64,000 nucleotides of DNA from Pseudoalteromonas sp. SMS1 (GCF_021530565.1 NZ_JAKGBI010000015.1:62001-126000), one strand, 5' to 3'. Counted from the stretch's first letter, positions 11,785-22,297 are shown. Made by a program: numbers and translations. The notes: generated by a model from the letters alone, not told the origin.

Positions 11785-14337
11785 ATGCGCCGCAATGTTT
11801 TAGTCACAGTGATGGTTTTGCTACTGACACTAATCATACTTTATTTCTGCCGGGTGCCGCTAAGTTTGGTCGTAGCCAAGTACGTTCTGCCGCAAGGGAA
11901 AATCACATGTTTGGATTGGACCTTTTCTGGGTTAACAGAGGTTGAAGTAAGCGAAGTTTGTTTTGAAAATGATGACTTCAAGGCGAAGGGGAAAAACATT
12001 ACTGTAACCTCTGAACGCATTGATATTAGTTCGTTGGCAGTTGCGCACGTAAAAACTCAAAAAAATATCGACAATAGTGAGGTGCAAAAACTCAACATCC
12101 CCATGAATGCGCACCGCCCACTAGTTAGCATCAATCAATTGAGTATCAGTTCTCACCTTTTAAAAAAGCCCTTAAATGCTTCCGTCACCGAGATGAAGCT
12201 GAATCAGTTTGCATTCACTGGCGATGTTATTGCCAAGCTTGAGCTATCCGTCGACAACTTGAATGTAGATTTTGATTTGACGAGCAATTTTCTAGCGCCT
12301 TATTTACCAGAGCCAATCAAAGCGTTTTCGGGAATGCTGCATTTTTCTACAGATGGCTTGAGTATTACATACGATGCAGATCTTAACTTCAGAGCTAAAT
12401 ACCAACAAGAAGCGCAATGTGAAATAGCGCTATTAGGCCGTGGACAGGTCACTGGCAACTGGGACTTCAACCACGCTAAAGGCGCTGTAAATGCAACATC
12501 TTTGCCCTTGGATATAAACTTGTCACATTGCGAAGACTTATTAGATCTTCAACAAGAGTTGGCTGTGTTAAGGTTAAGTGAAACCTGGTCAGTCTTGAGC
12601 ACTGAAAATATTCAGATTAACAAATCAGACATTATCCTACCGAGCTTGAGGGTATCAGACTCCCATGGTCAAACGGATATTCAGATAGACACTTTACTAG
12701 TGAATCTTGACAGCCAACAGGTTCAAGGAAAGTTGGTGTTGAATCACTATGGGCTAGGGCTTGGTTTAGTCGGTTTACAAGCAGCATTGCGTTATGGAGC
12801 TCAGGGGCTTGAACTCTCTGGTGATTGGGTTGCCAGTAATCAACAGCTAAATTTACCAAACGGCATGGAGTTTAGAGATATCGTGAGTCAAGGCGCCTTT
12901 ACGTTGAAGGGCGATCCTTTGCAATCATTGGCGCTTGAATCTAGCGCTCAACTGACGGCAGGCAAGGCGGTGATCCACAATACTCAGTTAGAAAACACGG
13001 AGTTAAATGTCAATGTCGCGTCGACTATAAACCCAGCAGAGAGGACAGCAAAGGCGCTTTGGCCCATTGTTATCGATAAATTCGACATGCAGTTAACAGC
13101 TGAGCGTTATCAACTGCAAGCTTTGTCAGGTAAGTACGTTTTATTCCAAGGCAATGCGAAGTTAGATGAATTTGGCGCATTGATAGCGAACACCGAGTTA
13201 GATTTGGGATCATTTAAGATCCACGAGGTGCGAGGCAAAGACATTCATCAGACAGCGCGTATGGTTGGTGAGGTTACTCGACAGGGCTTGACTGGCGAAA
13301 TCAACGGTGAGATGCATCTTGGCTTAGTGGCGACCCCCCAGCTGTCTTTTAGAGATACGACTTTGACTACGTCAGGGACGGTGAAAGACAGCATAAAGCT
13401 GGAGCACATTGCATACTCAGATGAATTCGAATTAACAATTGAGCATATACTGGATGGCGAAATTAATCAGATACGCGTCGATGTGCCAAAGCAACGCTTT
13501 GTAACACTTCAGCCTATGATGTATCAGTTAGTCCCCCAATTGCAATTGAGTGAGGGCTTAATATCTGCAACTGCGATAGGGGATTTGACCGCGCAAATTT
13601 ATCGGTTTGACCTTGAGCTAGAAGAGGCGGGGGTGCTCTACGATTCTCACTATATTCGTGGTATCAACCTTCCCCTAACCGGTGCATATGAACGTGCTCA
13701 GTTGGTTGTGACTGATACGACACTTAATGTAGCGGAGGTTCGTTCAGGTGCCGTGTTAACGGATTTATCTGCTCGACTCTCAACGCAGCAGGGCACGCTG
13801 GCTTTGAAAGATATTCACGCTAAAATTTTTGATGGAGACGTGACGGCCGAGCAAGTGACATTGTCACAGAGTGATCAACGTTTTCTAATTGAGGCACATA
13901 ACTGGGATCTTGCGCTTATCTCTGACGCGGGCAAAAGTGCGGGTGTTGAACTTAGAGGTCGTGTGTCAGGTCAACTACCTGTGCTCATAGAGCAAGGCGA
14001 AATAGCAATAACGCACGGCAAACTGAGAAATATTGATGTGGGTTTTCTAAGTATTGAGAACAATGAGTCTGTAGAGGCATTGAAGTCTCATCAGGCTGGT
14101 ATCGATACCGCGTTTAGTTTGTTGGAAAGTTTAGATATCGAAAAGTTGTCTAGTGACGTGACATTGTCTCCAGATGGCTGGCTGGACTTAGCGGTTGAGA
14201 TTGCTGGTGTCAATGCGCAAGCACAGCAACCCATAAACTTTAATTATACGCATAGCGAAAATATCTTTCAGTTGTTTAGGGCATTGCGTTTAAGCGATGA
14301 AATAACCAATGAAGTAGAGAAGGCATTAAATAAATAG
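11785..14337 (+). CDS. ydbH: YdbH-family intermembrane (AsmA-like) lipid transport protein
   Basis: Large AsmA-like protein anchored in the inner membrane by one N-terminal helix (residues ~5-25), with the remaining ~820 residues predicted as a long beta-rich periplasmic bridge. In E. coli, YdbH, TamB and YhdP are partly redundant carriers of phospholipid to the outer membrane. At 850 aa it is close to E. coli YdbH (879). Identification rests on length, topology and the downstream ynbE and ydbL, which is the diagnostic E. coli order; I saw no catalytic motif and none is expected. The ATG is preceded by TAGGA. It is 12 nt from ynbE, so the three genes form an operon. Confidence 0.88.
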   Translation: MRRNVLVTVMVLLLTLIILYFCRVPLSLVVAKYVLPQGKITCLDWTFSGLTEVEVSEVCFENDDFKAKGKNITVTSERIDISSLAVAHVKTQKNIDNSEVQKLNIPMNAHRPLVSINQLSISSHLLKKPLNASVTEMKLNQFAFTGDVIAKLELSVDNLNVDFDLTSNFLAPYLPEPIKAFSGMLHFSTDGLSITYDADLNFRAKYQQEAQCEIALLGRGQVTGNWDFNHAKGAVNATSLPLDINLSHCEDLLDLQQELAVLRLSETWSVLSTENIQINKSDIILPSLRVSDSHGQTDIQIDTLLVNLDSQQVQGKLVLNHYGLGLGLVGLQAALRYGAQGLELSGDWVASNQQLNLPNGMEFRDIVSQGAFTLKGDPLQSLALESSAQLTAGKAVIHNTQLENTELNVNVASTINPAERTAKALWPIVIDKFDMQLTAERYQLQALSGKYVLFQGNAKLDEFGALIANTELDLGSFKIHEVRGKDIHQTARMVGEVTRQGLTGEINGEMHLGLVATPQLSFRDTTLTTSGTVKDSIKLEHIAYSDEFELTIEHILDGEINQIRVDVPKQRFVTLQPMMYQLVPQLQLSEGLISATAIGDLTAQIYRFDLELEEAGVLYDSHYIRGINLPLTGAYERAQLVVTDTTLNVAEVRSGAVLTDLSARLSTQQGTLALKDIHAKIFDGDVTAEQVTLSQSDQRFLIEAHNWDLALISDAGKSAGVELRGRVSGQLPVLIEQGEIAITHGKLRNIDVGFLSIENNESVEALKSHQAGIDTAFSLLESLDIEKLSSDVTLSPDGWLDLAVEIAGVNAQAQQPINFNYTHSENIFQLFRALRLSDEITNEVEKALNK

Positions 14338-14349
14338 GAGCAAGAAAGC

Positions 14350-14529
14350 ATGAAATGGATGCTAACCCTGATGCTGGTTGTGTTGACGTCAGCATGCACA
14401 CATAAAGTGCAGGTAGAGACGAAAGAGCCAATCACTATCAATTTAAATGTAAAAGTGGATCACGAGATCCGCGTAAAAGTAGATAAAGAGCTAGATGATT
14501 TGTTTAGCGAAGACAGTGAACTATTCTAA
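14350..14529 (+). CDS. ynbE: YnbE-like lipoprotein, 59 aa
   Basis: A small ORF with lipobox TSAC, cleavage before Cys16, and a mature chain of 44 residues made of alternating polar and hydrophobic residues (ITINLNVKVDHEIRVKVDKE), consistent with a beta strand augmentation segment. E. coli YnbE is a lipoprotein of about the same size that binds the end of YdbH at the outer membrane, completing the bridge. It sits 12 nt after ydbH and 11 nt before ydbL, with Shine-Dalgarno GGAG before the ATG. The position and size make the call firm, even though the gene is short. Confidence 0.9.
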   Translation: MKWMLTLMLVVLTSACTHKVQVETKEPITINLNVKVDHEIRVKVDKELDDLFSEDSELF

Positions 14530-14540
14530 GGAGCTAGAAC

Positions 14541-14861
14541 ATGAAAGCGAAAATGATATTGACAACAATTGCAGCAGCATGCTTAAGCTTCTCTGTAATG
14601 GCAATGACAATCAACGATGCTAAAACTCAGGGGTTAGTGGGAGAAAATGCGTCCGGCTACCTTGGTGTGATCAAAGGCTCATCAGACGTCAATAAGTTGG
14701 TTGCCGAAATCAATAAAAAACGCAAAGCGAAATATCAACAGCTAGCCAAGAAAAACAAGATTAGTTTGGCACAGGTTGAAAAGTTAGCAGCAGAGAAAAC
14801 GTTCAAAAAGACATCTTCTGGTCATTTTATTCAAGTGAATGGTCAATGGGTAAAAAAATAA
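14541..14861 (+). CDS. ydbL: YdbL family protein (DUF1318)
   Basis: A 106-aa periplasmic protein with a signal peptide ending near ...SVMA (residue ~21) and the DUF1318 core, including the GLVGENASGYLG block and a Lys-rich helical C-terminus. In E. coli YdbL is the third product of the ydbH-ynbE-ydbL operon and modulates assembly of the YdbH-YnbE bridge. The Shine-Dalgarno AAGGAG overlaps the end of ynbE, fitting coupled translation. Confidence 0.9.
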   Translation: MKAKMILTTIAAACLSFSVMAMTINDAKTQGLVGENASGYLGVIKGSSDVNKLVAEINKKRKAKYQQLAKKNKISLAQVEKLAAEKTFKKTSSGHFIQVNGQWVKK

Positions 14862-14867
14862 AGTGAA

Positions 14868-14890
14868 TGTAGCGCCGCTCAAGCGCTACA
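14868..14890. terminator. Convergent hairpin between ydbL and the DUF1415 gene
   Basis: TGTAGCGC and GCGCTACA form a perfect 8-bp stem with a 7-nt loop. There is no T run on the plus side; the minus side is followed by a T-rich stretch after about 12 nt. It probably ends one or both convergent transcripts. Confidence 0.5.
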
Positions 14891-14907
14891 ACAAAGAGCA
14901 ACTGCAG

Positions 14908-15453
14908 TTACTTATGTGCAGTACATTGTACAAGTAACTGTTGCCAGAATGCTTCGCCTTTTCGTCTGGCAAGCCGAATATTATTGTCTGGAATAGACTC
15001 CGGGTCATCATACTGCGCTAGCGCTAAAGCCATACTCTCTTCACGGATAAGATGAAGGGTAGGAAAAGGAGCGCGATTGGTATAATTGGCAGGGTCATCG
15101 TCAACACTGTCAGCGAACACATAATCTGGATGAAAGTTGGCGATTTGATATTTACCTTCAAACCCCTGCGCGCAGAGCATTGCGTTAGCTAGGTCGACTA
15201 AGTCTAAAAAGTCATCAAAGTGTGTAAATCCTTCAGAAAAGATAAGTAGTGTGGTTTCTCGCTCAGGCGTGCTATCAAGCGCAAAGCATTCGTTCAGCAT
15301 ATCCATGACGGCATCTTCGGGCGTGATGGCTGAGCTTACTTGATAGTGAATCGTTTGTTGTTCGACTTCTTTTCGTGCAAAGGGGCAAAAGTTAAATTTG
15401 ACGATAACTTTGCTTACCCAACTTTGCATTGAGGTTATGACTTGCTCAGACAT
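14908..15453 (-). CDS. DUF1415 family protein
   Basis: Conserved 181-aa cytoplasmic protein of unknown function. It has the family N-terminus W..KVI.KFNFCPFA followed by FARKEVE, and the typical blocks LLIFSEGFTHFDDFLDLVD and YQIANFHPDYVFAD, then the NRAPFPTLHLIREES motif. No signal peptide or membrane helix is visible. Its ATG directly abuts the waaA stop codon (15453/15454), so it is translated from the waaA transcript. That linkage may only reflect transcription; I infer no LPS role. Confidence 0.88.
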   Translation of the reverse strand: MSEQVITSMQSWVSKVIVKFNFCPFARKEVEQQTIHYQVSSAITPEDAVMDMLNECFALDSTPERETTLLIFSEGFTHFDDFLDLVDLANAMLCAQGFEGKYQIANFHPDYVFADSVDDDPANYTNRAPFPTLHLIREESMALALAQYDDPESIPDNNIRLARRKGEAFWQQLLVQCTAHK

Positions 15454-16716
15454 CTACTGCTCCAATAATGAATCTATGACTTTGAGGGTGTGGTCGATGG
15501 CGCCCTGATTTTTTGCAAGGCATTGATGAGCATTCTCACCTAGCTTCCGTGCGTCAGCTGAGTCGCTGAGATAGTGTGTTACTTGTTCTGCTAATTGGTC
15601 TGTATTTTGACAAATGTTAGCCCCTTTCATTGCCATCAGTTCAGGGTAAATATGTGAAAAATTATAGATGCTTGGTCCACTGAGAACGCCGACGGCACTG
15701 GCCGCCGCTTCGAGCGGGTTGTGACCGCCTCGTTCAATTAAGCTGCCACCGACAAAGGCGATATCCGCGCAGCCATATAAAAATTTCAGTTCGCCAAGTG
15801 TATCTGCTAAAAGCACGTGCGAGTGTGCAGTATAGTGCTCACTGCGGCGGCTCACTGTTAAATTCGTTTGTGTCAACAAGCTTGCAACCGGTTCAAACTG
15901 TTCTGGGTGGCGCGGTGCGATGATTAACAAGGCATTTGGGTGAGTGCTGAGCACTAACTGGTGCGCGGCAATAACTTGTTCATGTTCTTTTGGGTGTGTA
16001 GAGCCCGCGATCCATATAGGTCTATTGCCGATCAATGTTTGCAATGCGGTGAGCTTACTTTTATCACTGTCCTCGATTTGAATATCAAACTTGATAGAAC
16101 CGGTTGATTGTACTCGCGTTTTCTCTAGACCTAAGGCGACGAAGCGGGCGCCATCTTCCTCATTGTGGCTGGCAAGGGCATCAATGTGTGCCATTAATCC
16201 TCGGCTCAGAGCGGCAAAGCGCTTATAACCTTGAAAAGATTTTTCAGATAAGCGTGCATTGACAACAGCAACAGGACAGTTTTGCTGTTTTGCATAGTGA
16301 AAAAGGTTTGGCCACAACTCGGTTTCAAGCACAATTAACAGTTTAGGTTTGAGCTTTTTAATAAATTTTCGCGTTGCAAAAGCCAGATCTAAGGGCAAAT
16401 AGCATACGTCGACCGAATCGCCAAATTGCTTTTGTATTTCTTCTCTCCCTGTTGGGGTATTACATGTGACTAAGAAGCGTTCAGCAGGATATGTTGACTG
16501 TAAGCGTTTGATTAGGGGGGAGGCGGCAAGCACTTCGCCCACAGAGGCACAGTGAATGATAAATCCATTGGTCGTAATGGTGCTGTCAACATGGCCAAAC
16601 CGCTCAGAAAAGTGCGCTCGATAGCCGGCGTTTTTTTTACCTCTTATTTGATAGAGATATAAGGTAATGAGTGGGCTGAGTACGAGTAATAGTAATGAAT
16701 AAACGAATCTGGTCAT
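15454..16716 (-). CDS. waaA: 3-deoxy-D-manno-octulosonic acid (Kdo) transferase
   Basis: GT30 glycosyltransferase that adds Kdo from CMP-Kdo to the lipid IVA precursor on the cytoplasmic face of the inner membrane. The 420-aa chain begins with one membrane anchor (residues ~5-22); the acceptor-binding block HCASVGEV.AA and catalytic Glu region, the donor-side ETELWPNLF and the C-terminal GG..IERGGHNPLEAA are present. The presence of a Kdo kinase (kdkA) 4 kb away suggests the enzyme adds a single Kdo that is then phosphorylated, as in Haemophilus and Vibrio; this is inference. It is divergent from the wzi-like gene. Confidence 0.94.
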   Translation of the reverse strand: MTRFVYSLLLLVLSPLITLYLYQIRGKKNAGYRAHFSERFGHVDSTITTNGFIIHCASVGEVLAASPLIKRLQSTYPAERFLVTCNTPTGREEIQKQFGDSVDVCYLPLDLAFATRKFIKKLKPKLLIVLETELWPNLFHYAKQQNCPVAVVNARLSEKSFQGYKRFAALSRGLMAHIDALASHNEEDGARFVALGLEKTRVQSTGSIKFDIQIEDSDKSKLTALQTLIGNRPIWIAGSTHPKEHEQVIAAHQLVLSTHPNALLIIAPRHPEQFEPVASLLTQTNLTVSRRSEHYTAHSHVLLADTLGELKFLYGCADIAFVGGSLIERGGHNPLEAAASAVGVLSGPSIYNFSHIYPELMAMKGANICQNTDQLAEQVTHYLSDSADARKLGENAHQCLAKNQGAIDHTLKVIDSLLEQ

Positions 16717-16861
16717 GGCGAATAGTGACTAATAAAAGGGTATATTAACCCGCTTAGAGAAGAATGAAAATTGCTATAACAATTTTACACATTACCGAGC
16801 GTGCTCAAAAGCAGTAAATTTGCTAGTATGCTGGCCTTATTGTGATTTCTAACGAATTAAA

Positions 16862-18298
16862 ATGTTGTCTATTTCTAAAAGCGTATTATTTGCTGTTTCT
16901 CTTCTTGGGCTAAGCTCAACAATGGCATTGGCGATGCCAACCGCGTATTTACCCATTGGTAAAGATAAGATACTTGAATATCAGATAGAAAAGATGTTCA
17001 CGTTAACCGCTGTGACGCCAATGACCAAGCCCTATCGTATTACAGAGATAAATCAACACATTGTGAAGTTAGGCGAGATTGATCCTGCGTTGCAAGCTAG
17101 TATTCGAGCACGAATCGCACCTTACTTAGAGCGAGATGCAATTACACGGCGTGGTGTGAAGTTGCGTATCGATTCAGGAGAAGCGCAAAAGCTTGCCAAT
17201 GATCGTGGCAACCATTCTAGTGAATATGCTGAATTATCACTAGACGGTATTTACAGAGGCAGCGATAACACATTGATGCAGCTTGGCGTAGAGTATCGTG
17301 TAGAAGCTGGCAAGCTCGTGCCTTACAATACAATTTATGCCTTGGGTGGAGACAATTTACAGTTAAATCTGGGTTATAAAGAGCATTGGTTTTCACCATT
17401 TAAACATTCAGCACAAGTATACTCTACTAATGCGAGGTCGCCTTTATCGGTGTCTCTAGGCCTAAATTCTCCCCTTAAGAACTGGTGGAACTTTGACTTC
17501 GAACTGTTTTATGCCGAGCTAGAGCATGTCGAAAAGGGGATTGACTATCAGGGGCAGTTACACGATGGCACGCCAAGGTTGGCAGGTACACACATCAGTA
17601 TAGAGCCATTGAAAAATTGGAAATTAGGATTAAACCGCGTGATGCAATTTGGTGGTGGACCAAGAAAAGTTGCTTTTAAAGATGTTGTTAAAGCGTACTT
17701 TGACCCTGCTGGAAGCGATAACAGTGGTTTGACTGGCAGCACGGATAGTGAGCTAGGTGACCAGTGGGCTACGGTAACAACGTCCTTCAAGACAAATTGG
17801 GTAACACCTGTCGAGTGGTATATTGAGCATGGCGGAGAAGATACTCGAGAACATAAAAACTACTTATTCGGTAACTCAGTGACAAGTTATGGTGCGTATG
17901 TGCCGACATTGACACAAGACATATCCCTTAGATATGAGTATTCGGATATCAGTGAAGCATGGTACACCCACCACATTTACCCAACCAAAGGAAATAGTAT
18001 CGATGACTTCATTTTAGGCCACTTTGCGAGCAACCATCGCAACTTTAACCATGGCGTTGCAACAACCAGCCAAGTATTAGAAATTAATTATCATGAGAGC
18101 TTAGACTCAATGTGGAGCGTCCAGTATACCGCGATTGAAAATCAGAATGATGACAAATTTGAGTACAAGAAAATGAATGAACTTAAACTGTCAAACACGA
18201 GAACAATTAGTCGCTACCAAGTTGAAACAAGTCTGACCGCGGGCAAAGATGTTTATGGCGAGAATTACACTTGGCTATCAGTCAATGTATACTGGTAA
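16862..18298 (+). CDS. Wzi-type capsule assembly outer-membrane protein
   Basis: A 478-aa protein with a signal peptide ending near ...MALA (residue ~24) and the pattern of an outer-membrane beta barrel: alternating hydrophobic strands, a central block of aromatic girdle residues and a C-terminal aromatic (…VNVYW). The family is Wzi (capsule assembly), where the E. coli member is a lectin that anchors group 1 capsule. Family blocks seen are HWFSPF, GLNRVMQFGG and the DP..SDN loop. No capsule synthesis genes are nearby; its neighbours make LPS core. The 62-nt gap to gmhA suggests one transcript. Confidence 0.82.
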   Translation: MLSISKSVLFAVSLLGLSSTMALAMPTAYLPIGKDKILEYQIEKMFTLTAVTPMTKPYRITEINQHIVKLGEIDPALQASIRARIAPYLERDAITRRGVKLRIDSGEAQKLANDRGNHSSEYAELSLDGIYRGSDNTLMQLGVEYRVEAGKLVPYNTIYALGGDNLQLNLGYKEHWFSPFKHSAQVYSTNARSPLSVSLGLNSPLKNWWNFDFELFYAELEHVEKGIDYQGQLHDGTPRLAGTHISIEPLKNWKLGLNRVMQFGGGPRKVAFKDVVKAYFDPAGSDNSGLTGSTDSELGDQWATVTTSFKTNWVTPVEWYIEHGGEDTREHKNYLFGNSVTSYGAYVPTLTQDISLRYEYSDISEAWYTHHIYPTKGNSIDDFILGHFASNHRNFNHGVATTSQVLEINYHESLDSMWSVQYTAIENQNDDKFEYKKMNELKLSNTRTISRYQVETSLTAGKDVYGENYTWLSVNVYW

Positions 18299-18360
18299 TA
18301 CACGGGTAAGAATAAAAGATAAAGCAGTTTTTTAAACTGGCTACAATATTAAGGATCACT

Positions 18361-18954
18361 ATGTCTGTGAATGACCAAATAGCAAACAGCTACTTAGACA
18401 GCTTGAATCGCCACATGGCGCTGTTTTCAAAAATGGCGGACTATCATGATGAGTCGATAGCGCTGCTTAAACAATGTCAAAAAACACTACAAGCTGGTGG
18501 AAAGGTAATTTGGTTTGGTAATGGTGGTAGTGCTGCAGATGCGCAGCACCTTGCTGCAGAGTTCGTCGTGCGTTATAAGCTTGAACGCGGGCCGCTAGCT
18601 TCTATGGCGTTAACAACAGATACATCTATTTTGACTGCACATAGTAATGACTACCATTTTAATACTGTTTTTGAAAGGCAAGTTCAGGCTTTATGTAAGC
18701 CGGAAGATTTGGTGATAGGCTTAACAACCTCTGGCACAAGCGAAAATATTAACTTAGCCCTTGCCGCTGCAAATGAAATTGGTGCGTTCACCGTTGCATT
18801 AACTGGCCGTGAAGGCGGTGTGGTTAAAGACATTGCCAAACTGCCTATTATTATTAAGTTCGATGAAACTGCTCGGATCCAGGAAGCACATATGTTTATT
18901 GGGCATTGGCTTTGTGAAGCGGTTGACTTGCTAATCGCGGAGCAAAACAAATGA
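18361..18954 (+). CDS. gmhA: D-sedoheptulose 7-phosphate isomerase
   Basis: First enzyme of ADP-heptose synthesis; converts sedoheptulose 7-phosphate to D-glycero-D-manno-heptose 7-phosphate. 197 aa, of the SIS fold, with the phosphate loop [16 protein letters not shown] near residue 50-65, the Ser/Thr loop [11 protein letters not shown] and the C-terminal [13 protein letters not shown] helix with its active-site His. It overlaps hldE by 4 nt (ATGA), so translation is coupled. The Shine-Dalgarno AAGGA lies just before the ATG. Confidence 0.96.
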   Translation: MSVNDQIANSYLDSLNRHMALFSKMADYHDESIALLKQCQKTLQAGGKVIWFGNGGSAADAQHLAAEFVVRYKLERGPLASMALTTDTSILTAHSNDYHFNTVFERQVQALCKPEDLVIGLTTSGTSENINLALAAANEIGAFTVALTGREGGVVKDIAKLPIIIKFDETARIQEAHMFIGHWLCEAVDLLIAEQNK

Positions 18955-20399
18955 ATCTAAGTGCCTTACAAAACCTTCATAGTGCAAATGTATTAGTCGT
19001 AGGTGACGTAATGCTTGATAGGTACTGGCATGGAGATACTGGGCGTATTTCTCCTGAAGCGCCAGTACCAGTCGTCAAAGTTAGCAGCTTGGAAGACAAG
19101 GCGGGTGGCGCGGCAAATGTTGCAAAAAATATTGCGCACTTAGATGGCAAAGTAGGGTTATTGGGACTTATCGGTAAAGATGACAATGGTGATAAACTCA
19201 ATAGTATCCTCCAAGCTGAAAGCATTGACTCTCAGTTAGTTGCGGTTGATGCATTGCCAACGATTGCGAAGATGCGGGTGATCAGCCGCCATCAACAAGT
19301 CGTGAGACTTGACCTTGAAGAGCCGTTTGAAAACGCGCACAGCAAGTTACTGACCACGCAATTGGAAGCCGTGGTTGATAACTATGACTTTGTTTTATTC
19401 TCTGATTACAACAAAGGTGCACTTTCGAATATTCAAGAGATGATTCAAATTGCTAAAAGGGCAGGCAAAACGGTGCTTGTCGATCCTAAAATGAGTGATT
19501 TGTCATTTTATAAAGATGCCGACTTTATTACGCCGAATCTGAATGAGTTTAAGTTAGCCGGTGGAGATCCAACCACTGAGCAGACATTAACGGATAGCGC
19601 GCGTAGATTGATCACTCAATCTGGAGTAAAAGCGATGCTCCTTACACGCTCAGAGCAAGGTATGTCCCTGATCACAGAAACAGAGAAATATGATTTTCCG
19701 GCGCAAGTACTTGAAGTGAGCGATGTAACGGGGGCTGGCGATACGGTTATTGCAACCCTAACCACCATGTTAGGGGCTGGGATGAGTGCGAAGGATGCTG
19801 TTGAGATGGCAAACTTGGCAGCAGGTATCGTGGTCGGCAAATTAGGTGCAGCCACAGTGTCTCCAGAAGAACTGAGCGCCAAACTCGGCCAATACTTGAG
19901 AGCAACCGGTGAGCACTATCAAACACCATTTGAAGATGTATTGCAGCACATTGAATTTGCAAAGCAAAATGGCGAAAAGATCGTATTTACGAATGGTTGT
20001 TTTGATATTTTGCATGCTGGTCATGTGCGTTATTTAGCACAGGCAAAGGCCATGGGCGATAGGTTAGTTGTTGGCCTGAATAATGATGAATCAATTGCGC
20101 GTCTCAAAGGTGAAGATAGACCAATTAATCCGTTAAATGAACGCGCCATGGTATTATCCGCTTTGGCTTCAGTTGATTGGGTTATCCCTTTTGGTAAAGT
20201 TGAAGAAAACGACACCCCAGCCAACCTGATCGCGTCAATCAGCCCTGATATATTGGTCAAGGGTGGCGACTATAAAGTGGCAGAAATAGCGGGGGCTGAT
20301 CATGTACTGAATCATGGTGGGCAAGTAGAAGTGTTGACTTTTCTTGACGGTTGCTCCACTTCTAACGTAATCAAAAAAGCGCGATTAACCAAAGGTTAG
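18951..20399 (+). CDS. hldE: Bifunctional heptose 7-phosphate kinase / heptose 1-phosphate adenylyltransferase
   Basis: Fused enzyme of the ADP-heptose pathway. Residues 1-~320 are a ribokinase-like kinase ([11 protein letters not shown] start, GAGD near 261-264) that makes the 1,7-bisphosphate; residues ~345-482 are a nucleotidyltransferase ([16 protein letters not shown] near 354-358) that makes ADP-heptose. Between these two steps gmhB, found 2 kb downstream, removes the 7-phosphate. Length 482 is normal (E. coli 477). It is convergent with kdkA, the stop codons overlapping by 4 nt. Confidence 0.96.
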   Translation: MNLSALQNLHSANVLVVGDVMLDRYWHGDTGRISPEAPVPVVKVSSLEDKAGGAANVAKNIAHLDGKVGLLGLIGKDDNGDKLNSILQAESIDSQLVAVDALPTIAKMRVISRHQQVVRLDLEEPFENAHSKLLTTQLEAVVDNYDFVLFSDYNKGALSNIQEMIQIAKRAGKTVLVDPKMSDLSFYKDADFITPNLNEFKLAGGDPTTEQTLTDSARRLITQSGVKAMLLTRSEQGMSLITETEKYDFPAQVLEVSDVTGAGDTVIATLTTMLGAGMSAKDAVEMANLAAGIVVGKLGAATVSPEELSAKLGQYLRATGEHYQTPFEDVLQHIEFAKQNGEKIVFTNGCFDILHAGHVRYLAQAKAMGDRLVVGLNNDESIARLKGEDRPINPLNERAMVLSALASVDWVIPFGKVEENDTPANLIASISPDILVKGGDYKVAEIAGADHVLNHGGQVEVLTFLDGCSTSNVIKKARLTKG

Positions 20400-21124
20400 T
20401 GGGTATTCAACGCTTTTTGGTAAGCTTCAATGAGCACTTGCCAATCAGTATCTGTAAAATAGAAGGCCGGCCATTTGCCGGCTTCTTTCTTAAAAGACCT
20501 TTTTAACCTATCCATGTTTGATTGTTGCCATGCCTGCTCGGGGGCACGCAAATCTCCTTTATCGAAGTCTATTAAGTACACCTTGCCGGTTTGGTCAAAC
20601 AGTATATTATTTATATTCAAGTCATCGTGGTATGCGCCTTGTCGATGAAACAGGGCAATGGTCGTGCCTACAGCGGCAAGTGCCTGTGCCGATAAGGCTT
20701 TTTGTTGGAGCTGTTCACAGAGGCTTGTTGCGCCCGAAATTGCTTCGGTAAGGATATCGGCACGGTAAGTACCCCATTTTACTTCTACATTGGCCGCGAG
20801 TGGCCTTGACACTGGTAATTTTAACGCATCTAATTCTGTTAATAACTTAAACTCTTGAAAGACGCGAGTATTTTCAAGACCTGTGTACAGGTATTGATCT
20901 GACAATAACTTACCAATCAGGCCTCCTCGCCAATAATGTTTGAGCACGGCGATTTTGTTGTCTTGGTATTTAACAAACCATGCTGCAGCTCGACCCTGCT
21001 TGCTCGTGACAATCGCATCTTGGTCACGCCAAAATTGAACATTAAACCAAGTTGTTTGAATATCTAACTTTGAGTCATCTGGTATAAGTAAGTATTGATT
21101 GTTGGTTTTTTTTACCGTGAGCAT
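20396..21124 (-). CDS. kdkA: 3-deoxy-D-manno-octulosonic acid kinase
   Basis: Kinase that phosphorylates O-4 of Kdo in the LPS inner core, with a eukaryotic-like kinase fold (KdkA/InaA group). The 242-aa protein has Lys in the [21 protein letters not shown]-lobe, a catalytic loop [13 protein letters not shown] (Asp and Asn) and a metal-binding LIDFDKGD. The location, in the heptose and Kdo block, fits and favours KdkA over other kinases. The gene runs against hldE and overlaps its end by 4 nt. Confidence 0.88.
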   Translation of the reverse strand: MLTVKKTNNQYLLIPDDSKLDIQTTWFNVQFWRDQDAIVTSKQGRAAAWFVKYQDNKIAVLKHYWRGGLIGKLLSDQYLYTGLENTRVFQEFKLLTELDALKLPVSRPLAANVEVKWGTYRADILTEAISGATSLCEQLQQKALSAQALAAVGTTIALFHRQGAYHDDLNINNILFDQTGKVYLIDFDKGDLRAPEQAWQQSNMDRLKRSFKKEAGKWPAFYFTDTDWQVLIEAYQKALNTH

Positions 21125-21253
21125 GATTTACTGAATAAAAGACAATGTGCCGCAAGTTTAGCGATTTTTTGGCAAGAGTAAAATGCACAAGTGTTGCAAA
21201 TCAGGGTGATTAATTTAAGATCAGGCGTTCATAAAATTACTTGGTAGGGCTGC

Positions 21254-22297
21254 GTGTCTAATTCTCTCTCTTCTATTTGTATCTTAAGATTGTCTGCCAT
21301 CGGTGACGTATGCCATGCAGTGTCGGCTGTGCAAGCTATTCAGAGGGCTCACCCAAATGCCAAAATTACCTGGGTCCTCGGTAAGGTTGAAGCCATGCTT
21401 TTGACTGACTTACCTGGCGTAGAGTTTGTCATCTTTGATAAAAAGCGTGGCAAAGCGGCATTTAGAGATCTGAAATCGCATTTTAAAGGTCGCAAATTCG
21501 ATGTATTGCTGCATATGCAAGTTGCTTTTAGAGCAAACATCGCGGCGTTACATATTCCCGCAAAAATAAAAATTGGGTTTGACAAAGGGCGCTCAAAAGA
21601 ACTGCATTCTTTGTTTGTTAATCAACGTATCGAACCTCAACAGGAACCCCATGTTTTAGAAGGCTTCCAGAATTTTGCACGTGCCATTGGTGCAGATATT
21701 GATCATGCCTGTTGGGAAATGCCATATACAGAAAAAGATGAATTTCAAGCGAAGGCACTACTCGATGGGTTGAATAAGGTTTTTGTTATCTCTCCTGCTG
21801 CGAGTAAAAAGGAGCGTAACTGGTTACCTGAGCGATATGCGTTATTGGCAGATTATGCTGCCGAAAAAGGCTTTGATGTCGTTATAACCGGAGGCCCGAC
21901 TGACATGGAACGTGACCTCAGTGAAGCAATCATAAAGCATGCACACTGTGCTATCACTAATTTGGTTGGTAAGACGCAATTAAAAACGCTGTTGTGTGTA
22001 TTAAAAGAGGCTAAATTAGTATTAGCACCAGATACTGGGCCAGCCCACATGGCTGTGACTGTAGGGACACCGGTGATCGGTTTGTATGCACACTCTAACC
22101 CGAAAAGAACAGGTCCTTATCTATATCAGCAGTATGTTGTTGAGGTGTACCACAAGAATTTACTTGCTCAAAAAGGAAAAACAGCAGCACAGTTACCTTG
22201 GGGAACACGCGTGAAAGGGCAAGACCTGATGGCACAAATCGACGTTGAGCAGGTTAAATCCATGTTCGATACCGTTGTAATACAAGAGCAATTATGA
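21254..22297 (+). CDS. LPS core heptosyltransferase (glycosyltransferase family 9)
   Basis: GT9 enzyme that adds ADP-heptose to the Kdo of the inner core. The 347-aa chain starts at GTG (preceded by GGTAGGG), with the N-terminal ILRLSAIGDVCHAVSAV loop and the C-terminal nucleotide-binding block APDTGPAHMAV followed by GLYAHSNPKRTGPY. The family covers WaaC, WaaF and WaaQ-like enzymes; I cannot assign the position of transfer. It overlaps gmhB by 4 nt (ATGA), so the two are co-translated. Confidence 0.85.
   Translation: MSNSLSSICILRLSAIGDVCHAVSAVQAIQRAHPNAKITWVLGKVEAMLLTDLPGVEFVIFDKKRGKAAFRDLKSHFKGRKFDVLLHMQVAFRANIAALHIPAKIKIGFDKGRSKELHSLFVNQRIEPQQEPHVLEGFQNFARAIGADIDHACWEMPYTEKDEFQAKALLDGLNKVFVISPAASKKERNWLPERYALLADYAAEKGFDVVITGGPTDMERDLSEAIIKHAHCAITNLVGKTQLKTLLCVLKEAKLVLAPDTGPAHMAVTVGTPVIGLYAHSNPKRTGPYLYQQYVVEVYHKNLLAQKGKTAAQLPWGTRVKGQDLMAQIDVEQVKSMFDTVVIQEQL

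Noticed and set aside
11565..11945. 126-codon ORF before and overlapping ydbH
   Set aside because: It overlaps the purL terminator and the well-supported ydbH start in another frame, with no recognisable sequence.
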